A stretch of DNA of 64,000 nucleotides. Origin: Unio delphinus. Its lineage: Eukaryota > Mollusca > Bivalvia > Unionida > Unionidae. The position numbers and the translations under genes were made by a program. This document shows, piece after piece, positions 36,586 through 47,779 of the stretch. Numbering within the stretch: position 1 is the stretch's first letter; every line of letters starts with the position of its first letter. The notes below the pieces were generated by a model, which was not told the DNA's origin, did no database searches, and was given only the letters and a program-made list of their open reading frames with translations. The stretch covers positions 17,241,501-17,305,500 of the forward strand of contig JAQISU010000210.1 of assembly GCA_029339505.1 (NCBI GenBank), written 5' to 3'.

Positions 36586-37319
36586 ACCACACAGAGAAGA
36601 CCCGCCACATCAAGCGTTCTCTGTGTAGCCCAAAAGGAGGAGAGAGAAAACGGGGGGGGGGGGGGGAGGGGCCTGCAGCAAGCCAACAACAAATATGTAA
36701 GGAAATTAATGTATAATGTTATAAGACAAGAACTTATAAAAAATAAAAATAAAACAAATTACAAAAAACAAAAGAAAAACAATAACATGTATCAGTATAG
36801 AGTTTAAGGAAAACATTTAAGCATAACAACCGCATATGTCATATGTACAAGTATACCTTAAAGTCCAATCTGTGTAGCCCCCATGTGAAATGCAGTGCGC
36901 TTCAATGAACCCATATGAAGAGCAGCAACTCGTCACATAAGGACCACGTAAAGTTAAATGCTCTCCAATGAACCCATATAAAGAGCAGTAACCGCAAGAT
37001 GTGGACAGCTGTATTGGTCTGTGCACCCACGAGACCCGATTGGAAGAACAGCAATCGGAAAACAGAACCCACGTGAAGTGATTAAAGTCTATACTCCTAA
37101 ATTAGAATATAAAGCGAACACAAAGTAAACATCATAAAACAACCTAACCATCCTATAGACAAATAAGTAGATAAAGCCGAATTGTGCACCCCACTTTGTG
37201 AAAAGAAGATATTACATATCGGAATAAGACCTGCTCTTCAAGGAACCCATGTAAAGAGCATTGACCTTGCGTTATGTTCTGTGAGCCCACGAGACCTGGA
37301 AGGAGAACCGAAAGTATGT

Positions 37320-38210
37320 ACTAAATCAGAGATTGGAAATTCTATCGCTCAGGCGTATATATTTCTTGAAGGCATCGGACCTCCACCGACCCAAGACGCG
37401 AATAAGACTGTCCGAGAGACCCTGCATAGCACCCTCTGTGGCCGCCCTATCCTGAAACTATGTGTTTTAAACAATTGAGGGTTAAAATCGCATTGCACTA
37501 GCGCTGTGCGCAGAGATGTACTGAATTCTTGCCTAGTTATGGGCAACCCCACAGAGGCAATGAAAAGCGGTCCCGACTGACAACCACGCAGTTGAAAATA
37601 ATGGCGCAGCGCTTGAACAGGACATTGGTCGTGTAATTTTTTTGGGGCACGACCCTTAAGCGAAAAATTTTACCATCGGAGTGTTTGTAATTTGCAAAGT
37701 GAACCACTGAACTGCTGTCAATGATAAAAACCTGAGAGAATTGAAGCAAGTTGGGATTGCTGCAACCCGTCTGTCTAACAGTAATTTCCCCCACCCGCAG
37801 AAAAGCATGAAAAGCCAGAAGAAACATAGATTTAAATAAAGCCGCGCAAAAGGCATTGTGGTTAAAGGTCGGCAGGACTAGCACAAGTTTGTTTAGCATT
37901 CATTTATCAATTGGTAGTCTGGCATCTGTTTGTGGTAAATGTTCATGAATCGTTTGCAGTAGTTTGTGAATAAGAAAGGAATTGGATGGGTCAGGAATAT
38001 TTCTTAGTTTGTGCACATAACCAATAGCCGATACATATGTAGATATAGTTGACGGTGCGTCGTGTTTGTCAAAAAGGTACGATATAAAAAGTGCTAGATT
38101 GGTACTGGAAACGGGAAACACACTGACTCTGTGGATATTGCAAGCTGTTAAAATTGTATGTAATGTTTCCAACTGCGCCTGTAAGATTCTATTGCAAGTT
38201 CGTCAAGCGG
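37320..38210 (-). pseudogene. Tyrosine recombinase of the Ngaro-type element
   Basis: The N-terminal SAM-like core-binding domain is clear (FPVSSTNLALFISYLF, APSTISTYVSAIGYVHKL). An in-frame TGA at 37902-37900 follows. The catalytic domain then shows the first Arg box FLLAFHAFLRVGEIT, and after a frameshift the HSFR box (H-x-x-R). After a second frameshift the LGRWRSDAFKKYIR segment carries the Trp and the catalytic Tyr. All catalytic positions remain visible but in three frames, so no functional protein can be made. This enzyme class integrates the circular cDNA. Confidence 0.88.
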
Positions 38211-38804
38211 TAGACGCACTTCCATTATATCTGAATCCAATTCATAACTCAAGAAAGTCAACGCAGGGGCAGGGAGGAAGGTTTTTGCCTCTGCCATAGG
38301 AATGCCAATGTCTTTACAGAGTCGTAAGAAGTCGTTGAGTTTCTGTAAACATCCATCGTAAGTACTATCTAATATGAGAAAATCATCCAAAATATGAACC
38401 ATATGATGTATCCCCAATTTATTGTTGGCTATCCAGTGCAAAGCCCTGCTAAAAGTTTCAAAAATACTACAGGTCGAAATGCACCCCATTGGTAAACATT
38501 TATCAAAATAGAACTTGTTTTTCCATTGAAAGGCAAGCATGTGATATTGGGAAGGCATGACCGGTATGATTTGAAAACCCTTGGCTATATCAGTTTTGGC
38601 CATATGACACCCTTTTCTTAACTGTTTAATAAAAGATATAGCATCTTCAACCGTAGCATACTGGAGTGACAACTGTTCTGAAGGAATATTATCGTTGACC
38701 GAGTGTCCTAGCGGATGTGACAAGTGATGAATGAGACGGTAAGTGCCACTAGTCTTTTTCTCAATCAGTCCTAAGGGAAATAGACCCCCCTGGGAAACAG
38801 ACAC
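38148..38804 (-). pseudogene. Reverse transcriptase of the Ngaro-type element
   Basis: 218-codon open frame with typical DIRS-order RT blocks: YRLIHHLSHPLGHSVNDNI, MAKTDIAKGFQIIPV, FYFDKCLPMGCISTCSIFE, and the catalytic HILDDFLIL (xxDD form). LTFLSYELD and VRLPLDEL close the thumb side. In related elements an RNase H domain of 150-200 residues follows. Here the recombinase N-terminus begins within about 10-15 codons, so RNase H has been deleted. The N-terminal RT fingers lie beyond a break near 38815, at a C tract. Confidence 0.88.
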
Positions 38805-38923
38805 CCCCCCCCCCTGGGATATCTAACTCCCGAGGAATTGTGATGTTGAGATTGCTGTTGAGATTGTGCAATTCCTTGTACATCTACAAGCGACTGCAGG
38901 TACAACTCTAAGTGTGTTGTGCC

Positions 38924-39856
38924 TCATTCGGCTTCATGGCGACTGACCAGTTGTCGGAACTGTTCGTCATAGTAACGCCAGTTAGCCTTTTTGTTGTGAA
39001 GAGTCATGACTGTCTCCATATGTTGAGACAAACCCGCAATAGATGCAGAGTTAGTCCCGGCGAGAATTGAGACAAAGACAAAGCTATCCCAAGCGAATAG
39101 CCATTGGTGTAGAGAAAGAGGGGTTTTCTTCTGACTAGGGACCAATCTAATTTTGGGGGCATCGTGATTGATGTCAATCTGCATTTTGAATGTCTCCTAA
39201 CTCCTATCAGGGAAAAGCAGGGACAAATCAATGTATTGACCTTCTAAAATGAGCTCCTTGACCTTAACAGGGCTAGCAGATGTTATTTGGGTGGAGGCAC
39301 TAACAAATTTAGACTGGTTAATACACAGCTGTGCTGACTGAATGTGATTATGGATAGGGGTGCACAAAGCAGCATTACCTAATCCTGTATTCCCCACCAA
39401 CGCAGATGTTGCGATATCGACGGCCTGGCTGACCACCTCGTGATTCCCCAGCCGTGACGCAGATGCCGCCGGTGATAGATGCCCAAGTTGTGACGTCGAT
39501 AGATTGGCGACTTCCCTGGTCCTCTGCTGGGATGTAGATGCCACCGGTGCTGGATCAGCAGTAGCAGCCGTTTGGTGTATCGGTTGCATGCAGTTTAAAA
39601 ATGTTGGCCAGTCTGTCGTCCACGTGTGCTTTGATGGTTTCGGTGACTTCTCTCGTTATATTTTTTATCGTCTCCGTGTCGAAGTTGAAAGCGCCTGGAG
39701 ATGTGGTCGTAGACGTTCTCTGCCTGATCTTACTGGTGTTCCCCACCTGCTGCACCCCTTTTTGACGCTTTCCGTTGCGGAGGCGCTCTTTTTCGTGCAG
39801 TCCTCAATTCTACTACCCTCTGCACCCCCTTTTGATGCTTTTCTCTGTGGAGCCAT
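38924..39856 (-). pseudogene. Gag-like region of the Ngaro-type element
   Basis: The start MAPQRKASKGGAEGSR near 39856 is Lys/Arg-rich. A region of three overlapping frames follows (frameshifts near 39.7 and 39.58 kb), giving an amphipathic FDTETIKNITREVTETIKAH segment, a Ser/Gln/Ala-rich linker and VKVKELILEGQYIDLSLLFP. The last part (39184-38924) has the conserved DIRS/Ngaro Gag end: HQWLFAWDSFVFVSILAG then NWRYYDEQFRQLV. This protein packages element RNA. It is frameshifted at least twice, with a stop after the LLFPDRS segment. Confidence 0.75.
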
Positions 39857-40642
39857 TCTAAAAAAAAAAATTGAAATCAGAGCAGTATTGCTTTTCTGTG
39901 AGAATATGAGCGAAATTGTTACCTGGTGACAGCAGCACCCACTAGGTCAGAGTAAACTATGATCCATTTACAAGCCTGTAAGAATAGTTATTGGCGAGTG
40001 GAATTACTCATGTGCTAACTAAGACTAATAGAGGCAAGTATGAGCTAGAGTAATGTGTAAGTATACGCCTGAGAATTTGTAACAATAGGTATATTAGATT
40101 GTAATTAAACCTTCATAACTTGAGATAAGTGGAGTCAAGTGCAAGTATACACTCGACAACTTGTAATAATATGTAGAGAAAATTGTATGTAAACACTTGA
40201 TAACTTGTGACAATAAGTAGAGCCAAGTGCAAGTATACCCTAGATAATTTGTAATAATATATGGTCAATTGTAAGAATCCACTTGATAACGTGTAACAAT
40301 TTGTAGTAAAATGTAAGTGAAAACATGACAAGTTGCGTAATAGTAAAGTGATATGATGAATCTATAATATAGCTAAACAATCTTGTGAACATGTAATTTC
40401 AGCATGCAGATTGCAACAAAAGTAGGGCTCATTATTCAAATAAAGTAATGACGTGAGGGCATTGATACCTGAATCAGGCGATAATCCATGACAAGCTGGA
40501 CAACGTATCATAAAGACTCAATTTTTGCTCCCATATCGAGTAAATTAATGTTGGAAATGGAATGACAATGCAATGATATGTAAAGAGAACCATATACCAA
40601 CATCAAATGTATAAATATATAATGTTGTGAGAACTCATGATT

Positions 40643-41230
40643 TCAATCGTGTAATCTACTTGCGCATTTGGTTTTTGATTTGTGTTTTTTGCAAGCAGCA
40701 ATTATGGCACCCCTAATTGATTTGTACAAATACCATTGCCCTTTGTTCGACAAATGCACGCCGTCTGCTCGGAATTTGTCCCTGCAATTCCCGCCGCCGA
40801 CGGGAAAAGGAAATTTACCATTGTGTTCCCAGAATGTAATGTACGGATAAAAATTGACTTCTGTCCGCAAGATTTCATTCACTGATCGTGCAACATCGCA
40901 ATAGTTATAAGGTGTATAACTGCTAATTATGAAACGTGGAAGCATCGGACATAAAATAATTTGGTGGACGTGGTACTCACGATGTAATTGAGAGGCGAGT
41001 GCAATAAGTTTGAAGGCTAGTGCTAGTGCGTGTGGGTCAGTATCAACCCGTACATTATCTCCCATAAGGAAAACAACAATATCGGGATAAAGAAAAGAAA
41101 GTGAGAACATGTCGAAATACATCCATTTTTCCACCGTTCTACCACCAATCCGCTTAACCTCACAGAAACGACTTTTTCCAAATTAAAATCCAATGCAAGA
41201 CGATCGTCCGTGCCCGAGGCAAGATAAGGA
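40643..41230 (-). pseudogene. SGNH/GDSL-type hydrolase of the Ngaro-type element
   Basis: On the minus strand a first frame has GHSICKWLFPYLA (the Ser block). After a frameshift near 41165 a 163-codon frame has GGRTVEKWM (Gly block), DIVVFLMGDNVR (the Asn block, GxN-like), LASQLHREYHVHQIILCPML and FRADGVHLSNKGQWYLY (the DxxH block with the catalytic Asp and His). That is the order of an SGNH esterase. As I recall, SGNH-type ORFs have been noted in some Ngaro elements. Here it precedes Gag in the element. Its substrate is unknown. The frameshift between the Ser and Gly blocks inactivates this copy. Confidence 0.75.
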
Positions 41231-41402
41231 AATAGCCATTTACAAATCGAATGGCCCGTTATTAGAGCAAGAGGAATATTACAAATAAGAGTAAATTAAA
41301 CGACAAAGGAAGCAATAAATTGGTACTCACATATAGAATAGCACAAAAAGCCGCAAATATTACCCTGGAACCAGGATAGTCTCTACAGGTTTGCAGTTGT
41401 GA

Positions 41403-41688
41403 GGCGGAGGTGGGACTTAAAATTCCGCTTCAAATATTTCCCTGGAACCAGGATAGCGTCTCTACAGCCTTGCAGTTAAGTTGAAAAGGACGCTAATTAC
41501 AATTCAAGTAACTGTGCGCGGTTACAGGCCCTGACCCCTGATTGGCCAATGAACCCATGTGACCAACAGGGGGCAGTTCGATTGGCCCTTCCAAGCCCAG
41601 CTCTTTGTTCCCACATAATAAGGTAAAATCTAGACCCAACCTCATCAAACCACCCATAAATGTACTTACGCAGGCGTAAGTAGTTTTA
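41403..41688 (-). repeat. Split direct repeat A1 (element 5' end)
   Basis: 286 bp copy of A2. It ends on the plus strand in GTAAGTAG followed by the core TTTTA at 41684-41688. A decayed partial copy of its beginning lies just inside at 41352-41400. Confidence 0.9.
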
Positions 41689-41754
41689 CACTATATGACC
41701 CAGCATTTATTTTACTACCGGTATCTTCTTTATATCAACTTATATACTTATATT

Positions 41755-41810
41755 TGCCACTCTTTGTCATCAGCCTTGTTTTCTCAGCACTAATCCCAGC
41801 CTCCTTCTTT
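41755..41810 (-). mobile_element. LINE RT scrap
   Basis: On the minus strand it reads GISAEKTRLMTKSGK, the same motif as in the LINE fragment at 48.3 kb. Confidence 0.6.
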
Positions 41811-42004
41811 ATATCAACTCCCTCGCAAAGTAAAACAGTACCTTTACTTGTATGACAGAAAAATAACAATGACAATTTATACTGGGAAACTTCTGTCAAG
41901 GATTTGACATTTGCAGTGTCCTTCTGGCTGGTTTTTATTTGTTGTTATGCAGGATATAAACACATATTGGTTATACATGTCTTTCCCTAAGGACAAACCA
42001 TGAT

Positions 42005-42245
42005 TGTTGTTGTTTTGGGGTTTAATGCAATTTTTCGGTGCAAGATCACCTATATATGGCAGAAAGAAAAACTGGTAGAAGATGAACCTAGGAGGAAAAT
42101 CCTGGTAGGACCCACAGACTCATGGGAAGATTCAATTTTTTCATATATCTGATGCGGCCAAACCCCAGACTTGGATCAACACAGGCAGAGGTGAGAGCTG
42201 TAAGTGGTAAAGGTGAGAGCTTTAAACCACTTTGACACTTGGGGC
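42005..42245 (-). repeat. SINE family II, near full length, minus strand
   Basis: Head with an A-box-like GTCAAAGTGGTTTAAAGCTC and a B-box-like GTTGATCC. Tail GCATTAAACCCCAAAACAAC. Confidence 0.65.
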
Positions 42246-42321
42246 TTCCAGACTATGATAACTGATCTCGACTTATGTCATTGTCAGTGCCACCTATGTT
42301 CATTTCAACATTGATTGGTTG

Positions 42322-42324
<3 letters not shown>

Positions 42325-42366
<42 letters not shown>
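42325..42366. repeat. (AT)n microsatellite
   Basis: About 21 AT units. Confidence 0.95.
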
Positions 42367-42368
<2 letters not shown>

Positions 42369-42394
42369 TCTTTTCAACTTCTAGGAATAATATT

Positions 42395-43282
42395 TGTAAC
42401 AGAATTGTTACCGAGTGGATAGCGGATTAAATGAACAACACAAACACAATGTGTGAATGATAATGTAAATTTATGAAATAAATTATTAATGAAAAATAAT
42501 GATGTATCAACACAATAACTCATGCATTCAAACGCTACACAACTATTCACAATTCAACAATAAATTAAATATTAATACAAAATAAAACACAGATACAAAG
42601 GAATCTCTTGGACTATACACAAATCCAAGGAACCTTTACAAAAGTTATATTAACGCAAGTATAAATATTTAACAAGTATAAATTTAACAAGTATAAATTG
42701 CGATAATAAAAACAAACATCAAACTATACTATCGTATGGATTGCGACAACTAGCACGAACATATGCATGTATTTAATCAAGCTGCTAACTTTTATTGAGA
42801 TTCATGTGATCCCGTGAAATACTACTGTGATTTGAAGTAACTATGTAAATATAACAATGTATTCAATTGTACTACAATTGCAACACACACATGTGTCTCG
42901 ACCCTGTATTATCGTACGATTCACCAACTGTTGAATCGCCGCCCAGTTTCTCCGAATACCTAAGGTTGACTCAATACTTTTATCGGTCACTTGCCCTTCA
43001 CGGATCCACCACAGTTATACGTACAGACAGCATACAGCATCTACTAGAACCAACGTTCCCAAATACCTAGATGCCACCCCGGATGTTTACACCTCTAGAC
43101 AGCTCCGACACTCAGACTTCTAGATTTCCGGATATTTATACATCAAGACAGATGTAGACGGACAGACAATCCAACAGACAGACAGTCAGATACCTCAATT
43201 CGATCGCACAATTAAACAGCACAATCACGGCACAATCAACATTCAGCTACAATTCAGAGACATTCAGAGACGTTCAGCTACA
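42395..43282 (-). mobile_element. Candidate solo LTR, minus strand
   Basis: An 888-bp segment with TGTAACAG at the left and CAGCTACA at the right (TGTA/TACA termini), flanked by ATATT and ATATG, a possible 5-bp target duplication with one mismatch. Read on the minus strand the last part is like an R-U5 end (AATAATTTATTT, then a CCACTCGG tract, then ...GTTACA). There is no coding sequence. Confidence 0.4.
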
Positions 43283-44344
43283 ATATGGGCAATTCTACTT
43301 CATTTCAACCCAAGCTATTTGAAATTATAAGCAGCATGTTGATAACTGTAATTAAATAATTTCTATCCAATGGTTTTATATATTAAATTACATAGCTTGC
43401 AATATTATGCGATTAAATCTATGCAAAATTTTCTACCTCTTTTATTAGAAATATACTAAAGTTAAATGTCTTTATTTGCTACAAGTTGAAATACTGATGA
43501 ATTTTAATTCCATCTTTGCCAATTCTGTCAAGCTTCTGGTATATATACCGTACGAAATCCCATTAGGTGTATTGACATCTTTAAAATTCCTACAGAATCC
43601 TGTTGAAAATCATTCATATAAAGAACAATGTTAAATAAAAAACAATCTATTTACAGTAATTTAACAAATGTTTATGAAATAATGATTACCTCGTACAGAA
43701 CACAATTTTAGGGTTGAGAAATTTACAAAACTACAGATTCTACAAAACATCTGAAATTGATTGAGGAAATCAAAACTATGGTTGACCAAAGTGAGTCCTA
43801 TTGAGGTTACTGCAATGAGGTCAAATACTAGATTATATGAAATAGTACTAGTGATGAATACAATTGCTGATCACAGGATCAAAACAATATAAGATAGGAA
43901 AATTATATAACATATATAGGTATTTATTACAGAGATAGCTGCATTGACTTCAACAAATTTTATTGCTGATTGTTCATAAAAACACTCTCATCACATATTG
44001 TATGGTACACCCCCACCTACCCATGATGCCATAAACAGTATGACTGAATCAAGATTTTTCTGAATCATGTGCTAAATAGAATATTTCTTTCTTTAAACAT
44101 GTTACCTGATATCTTAGAAGAACTATAATTACCTCACAAATACAGTTCTTCCAGGCTGAAACATGTTTGCTAAAAGCATATAAATTATCTGCCCACCTAG
44201 GAGAAGTTAGAGTGACTTCCTCTTCCTTCAGGCTTGGTGCCAAATCCTGTGGATGCTTCAGTCACAATATAACCTTTTGTGAAGCTACATGCTCTCTTAA
44301 GACAGAGATGTCTCTCATTCCAATAGGTACCGTGATACCATAGG

Positions 44345-44402
44345 GTCTCAAAATGGCGGATATGGAAGTACACACGTTTTGTGACGTCACGTGAAAAAAA
44401 CG
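44345..44402. promoter_or_regulatory. Candidate YY1 and CRE/E-box cluster
   Basis: AAAATGGCGG (YY1-type core) at about 44350 and TGACGTCACGTG at about 44387-44398, a full palindromic CRE overlapping a CACGTG E-box. Such pairs occur in TATA-less promoters and in some transposon ends. There is no transcript evidence. Confidence 0.3.
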
Positions 44403-44763
44403 GATATCAGTATTCTTTCTTGGTTCAAATTGAATTATAATTTATCTTTAATTTCTAACTTTTCTTTCTTTCTTCGGTGACAAGATCTGTCTTTTTAATA
44501 TCATGGCTTTGCCTATTTCTACCCTTAGGCATCCTTGAACAAGTCATTTGTCATACCCTTACATTGCAATAGATGTATTTAAATATATTGAGCTCTGTTG
44601 TGTGATTTGAAAAACTCATTCAATGTTGCTGAATAATTTTCTACTATTGTTGCATACATACAAGTAGATTGTCTGTACTAATCTTATTGTCAGTTCATAG
44701 CTTTTTTACTAATTGAAAAATGACAAAATGTTCATTGATGGATGTAATAATCTAATTGTCAGT

Positions 44764-45625
44764 TCAGAGCTTTTTACTTATTGAAAAATGCCGAAATGTC
44801 CTTTTAGACGAGGTGGGATGATGAGACCTATGTAGATTTGATTTCAGTGCAGGGTTTATTTTTAGGAGGATACAACTCTCTACATAGTTGATCAGCAATG
44901 AAGTGTCATGCGATATCCTGCTCAGAGACAGACCCAGCTCCTCTTTCACACCCACAGCTGTATAACCCTTTATCGGCCATACCAATTCACTCCATTCATC
45001 TCATGGGAGTGAGATAAAGTTACAAATAAAGAGTCTCAATTACTATCTCGCATATCAGGTTTACAAAATAGCTATGCGGTTCAAACATTGACATTTTCAT
45101 GCCAATATTTATTGTCTAATCTCTTTACTGGTCAGGTTGAGGAAATATACAAACAAGCCACAAAGGAGACCCAGACCATTATCCCCACTCCATCTCATAA
45201 ATAGCGGATATAATTTTATGGAAATTAAAAACAAAATGAGAATAAACCTCCTAGACACCAACCTCAAGGAAGCAGTCCTGCTGAATATACAATTGATGAA
45301 ATTTTGTTTTATTATTCCAAACAAAAGTGAACAGAAAGCATAAAACTGGTGACAATTTGTGTCAGCGATATAGAATCTGTTCGTGAAAAATGACCTTGTC
45401 TTCATGCCATCTTTATTACTGGTCCAGGTATGCTCAAGGTTCTATTTCTTCTATGTCAAGTGGGACAGGATTTGTGACAATTGGATACTCATGAAGGGAT
45501 GCTGTATCAACTGAGCACACTCCCTCTTTTGTCTGGATTTTGCAAAAGTAAAAGTCCCAAGAATCAGAGTCACCACTGTTCAGCAAAATCAAAGACTTTC
45601 TCCAGAAAAGGGTAGTATAAGTCAT
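44764..45625 (-). other. Unassigned minus-strand open frames
   Basis: Three minus-strand frames (about 63, 98 and 73 codons) lie close together. One contains VCSVDTASLHEYPIVT, which loosely resembles STLDTASLHCLQGH on the minus strand near 49.06 kb. No family recognised. Possible decayed repeat. Confidence 0.2.
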
Positions 45626-46008
45626 CCAGAAGTTAAATTCACAATGCTTTTATTTAAAACGGTTTCTGGTTCTGTATGCAAATGGCATCCGACACCCCCA
45701 TCATCAACCTAAGTAAACATTTTTCTGCACACCTTGATTTAGGATGGAAACACCAAAACAGGTTATAAATGCCATCGAGGAGAATGACTATACAATCAGT
45801 GTTAATTACAAGATTATTTTGATTCACGTGTGTTCCAGAAAGTTTCAGTGATTCTGCTACAGTAATGCTGTTTATCAGTTCAAAGCATTCCTTGAACTTG
45901 ACATCAGTTCCTTGATTTGCATTGATGGATCAGGTAAAAGTGACTATTTGGGCCATCTCCAAGTTGCAAAATCAGTACCTAAATGACATTCTACATAAAC
46001 ATTTACTT

Positions 46009-46245
46009 ATATCTGGGTTCGATCCCTGGTTGAGTGATACCAAAGACTTATACAAATGGTACTTACAGCTGCATCACTTTTCACTCAGCATTAATAGGTC
46101 AGTGTTAGGACTGGTTAACCTGGTGTCAGGATAATATAACTTATTGGGACACCCTGATACATTCTGTGACATGATGGCTCAGTGCTAGACATCACTACAA
46201 ACTGCCACACTACAGACATCATAGTGATATGACTGAAACGACCTA
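46009..46245 (+). repeat. SINE family I, plus strand
   Basis: B box in GGGTTCGATCCCTGG, then body with AAAGACTTATACAAATGGTA, AGTGTTAGGACTGGTTAACC and CAGTGCTAGACATCACT. The A-box part is missing, so it is 5'-truncated. Confidence 0.75.
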
Positions 46246-46257
46246 AAAATTCCAAAT

Positions 46258-46290
46258 CACACACACACACACACACACGCGCGCACACAA
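46258..46290. repeat. (CA)n microsatellite
   Basis: CA run with a GCGCG interruption at the tail of the SINE. Confidence 0.9.
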
Positions 46291-46404
46291 TTATATATTG
46301 TTATTATATACCATGTTAAGCTCTTTCTCAATCGTTGCTGTCTTCTTAACATGAAAAAAGCTGACCTAATACCATCAGCACCTTTAGATCACCTACTGAA
46401 TGAG

Positions 46405-46748
46405 TTTGACATTTGGTTAAACAGAGTCCCTCAGGAATGATTGTTGAGAGTCAGTATAATGGTGGTTTTCTTGATTATATAAGACAGTCTCTCCACCTAA
46501 GAATTTCTTCTGCTGCTGTGTTTGCTGAATGTGGCAGCAGACCTCTTAGCTCTAGATCTCCGATTTATGCATCCAATACAAATGATCATTTTCTCCCAAT
46601 GGAAACTGATGGACCAACGTTTCACAATCGGAACAAGTACAATGTTCCTTTTCAGCATGTGGATGCCCTCACTTGGGATATGTCGAGTATACCCTTGCAA
46701 ATTACAACAAAGGAAATGACAATCATGGATGCCACTAGATCTTGCCTC

Positions 46749-46795
<47 letters not shown>

Positions 46796-46990
46796 GTCGA
46801 TCTCTTGACCTAGTGTGGTCATTAATGCACTGTGCAGCTGAACATCTGACCAGATCCATTCACCTGTCTCGATCAAGTGCCAATGCCTGTGTCACTGCAA
46901 AACCATTCCTGGTCCATTCTGTGATGTTGTCACTCCACTTTTTATCTGTCTACCACTCCTTCTGCCACCTTGGTCACTGCCTAGAGTAAT
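46405..46990 (+). pseudogene. Degenerate RT-element RNase H and flank
   Basis: The plus-strand segments ESQYNGGFLDYIRQSLHLRI, LNVAADLL (cf. the N-x-x-AD end of retroelement RNase H), HVDALTWDMSS and LVWSLMHCAAEHLTRS lie in shifting frames, in the order expected after RNase H of DIRS-order or similar elements. An (ATC)n run (46750-46797) has expanded inside. Orientation is opposite to the Ngaro-type element. Highly decayed, so the assignment is tentative. Confidence 0.4.
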
Positions 46991-47779
46991 GGATAGTCTG
47001 TTGTTACGTATATTTTATTTAAGTCATTTTTTTAATTTTAATTGTTTGTTTGTCAGATTCAAATTTGACATTTTAAGTTTAAGATTCATTCATTGGGAGC
47101 TATTTTTTAAAAAGTGGGATGACCTGTACTCTATGAATAAACACCAGATGTTGACCTCATTTCTGACCTTGCTTCAGAGTTGTAAACAAGCTTTTAAAAT
47201 GATTGGTTGATTCCAAGGAATTTACGGAGCTTTGTTATAAACATCTTTCTACTTTTAGTTCTTGAGAGTAAAAATAACTGATTCTCATCAGAGTCATATG
47301 GTGTGTACGAGATATTTTGAACGTAAATTTGTTCTAAAGATTCTAGAAGATCATGTGACCCCTTCCTTGTTTGCGTAAAAGCAGGTATCTAAATGCTGTT
47401 TTAGAGCGAACTATTTACTAGAAGTTGGGCTGTTAGAATATTAAGTTGTATTTTTTTGAGTTATTTTAAATTATTGGAAATTATTTCAGTTCGTTTGGAT
47501 CATGAGGATTTATTTTGTTATATTTATCTGGAAAATAATTGTGCTCATTGAATTCATCAGACCAGAACTGACCTCATCATGTGACATCGTGTTCCATCTT
47601 GGAATCTTTACCAAGATTCGATCTGGGAATTATTAGGACATTTTATTACCAGGACTTTTGCAATTTCACTAGTGGATTATATTTTGACTTATTTTTGGAT
47701 TAATTTTGGGAATTGATTCTTAAAACCGTAAGTTTACTTTTGTTTTCTGGAAAATATTTGTGTTCAATAAATTGTTTAT

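Larger units (their letters stand above)
35263..41688 (-). mobile_element. Ngaro/PAT-type tyrosine-recombinase retrotransposon, broken
   Basis: Read on the minus strand the order is A1 (41688-41403), SGNH hydrolase, Gag, RT, tyrosine recombinase, B1 (36585-36356), A2 (36360-36074), spacer, B2 (35492-35263). A1/A2 are 286-287 bp and B1/B2 are 230 bp, each pair nearly identical. This A1-ORFs-B1-A2-B2 layout is the split direct repeat of Ngaro and PAT-like DIRS-order elements, which integrate a circular DNA by site-specific recombination and leave no target duplication. All ORFs carry stops or frameshifts and the RNase H is missing, so the copy is dead. It sits in intron 6, antisense to the Roco gene. 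Confidence 0.88.

Noticed and set aside
36547..36807. Plus-strand 86-residue frame
   Set aside because: Lies antisense in the terminal repeats and G tract of the retrotransposon, with no motif support.
45137..45343. Exon after the CAG near 45136
   Set aside because: The frame VEEIYKQATKETQT hits a stop without a donor and has no ROC or COR similarity.
46413..46989. Poly-Ser/poly-His protein
   Set aside because: The homopolymer comes from (ATC)n expansion inside retroelement debris.
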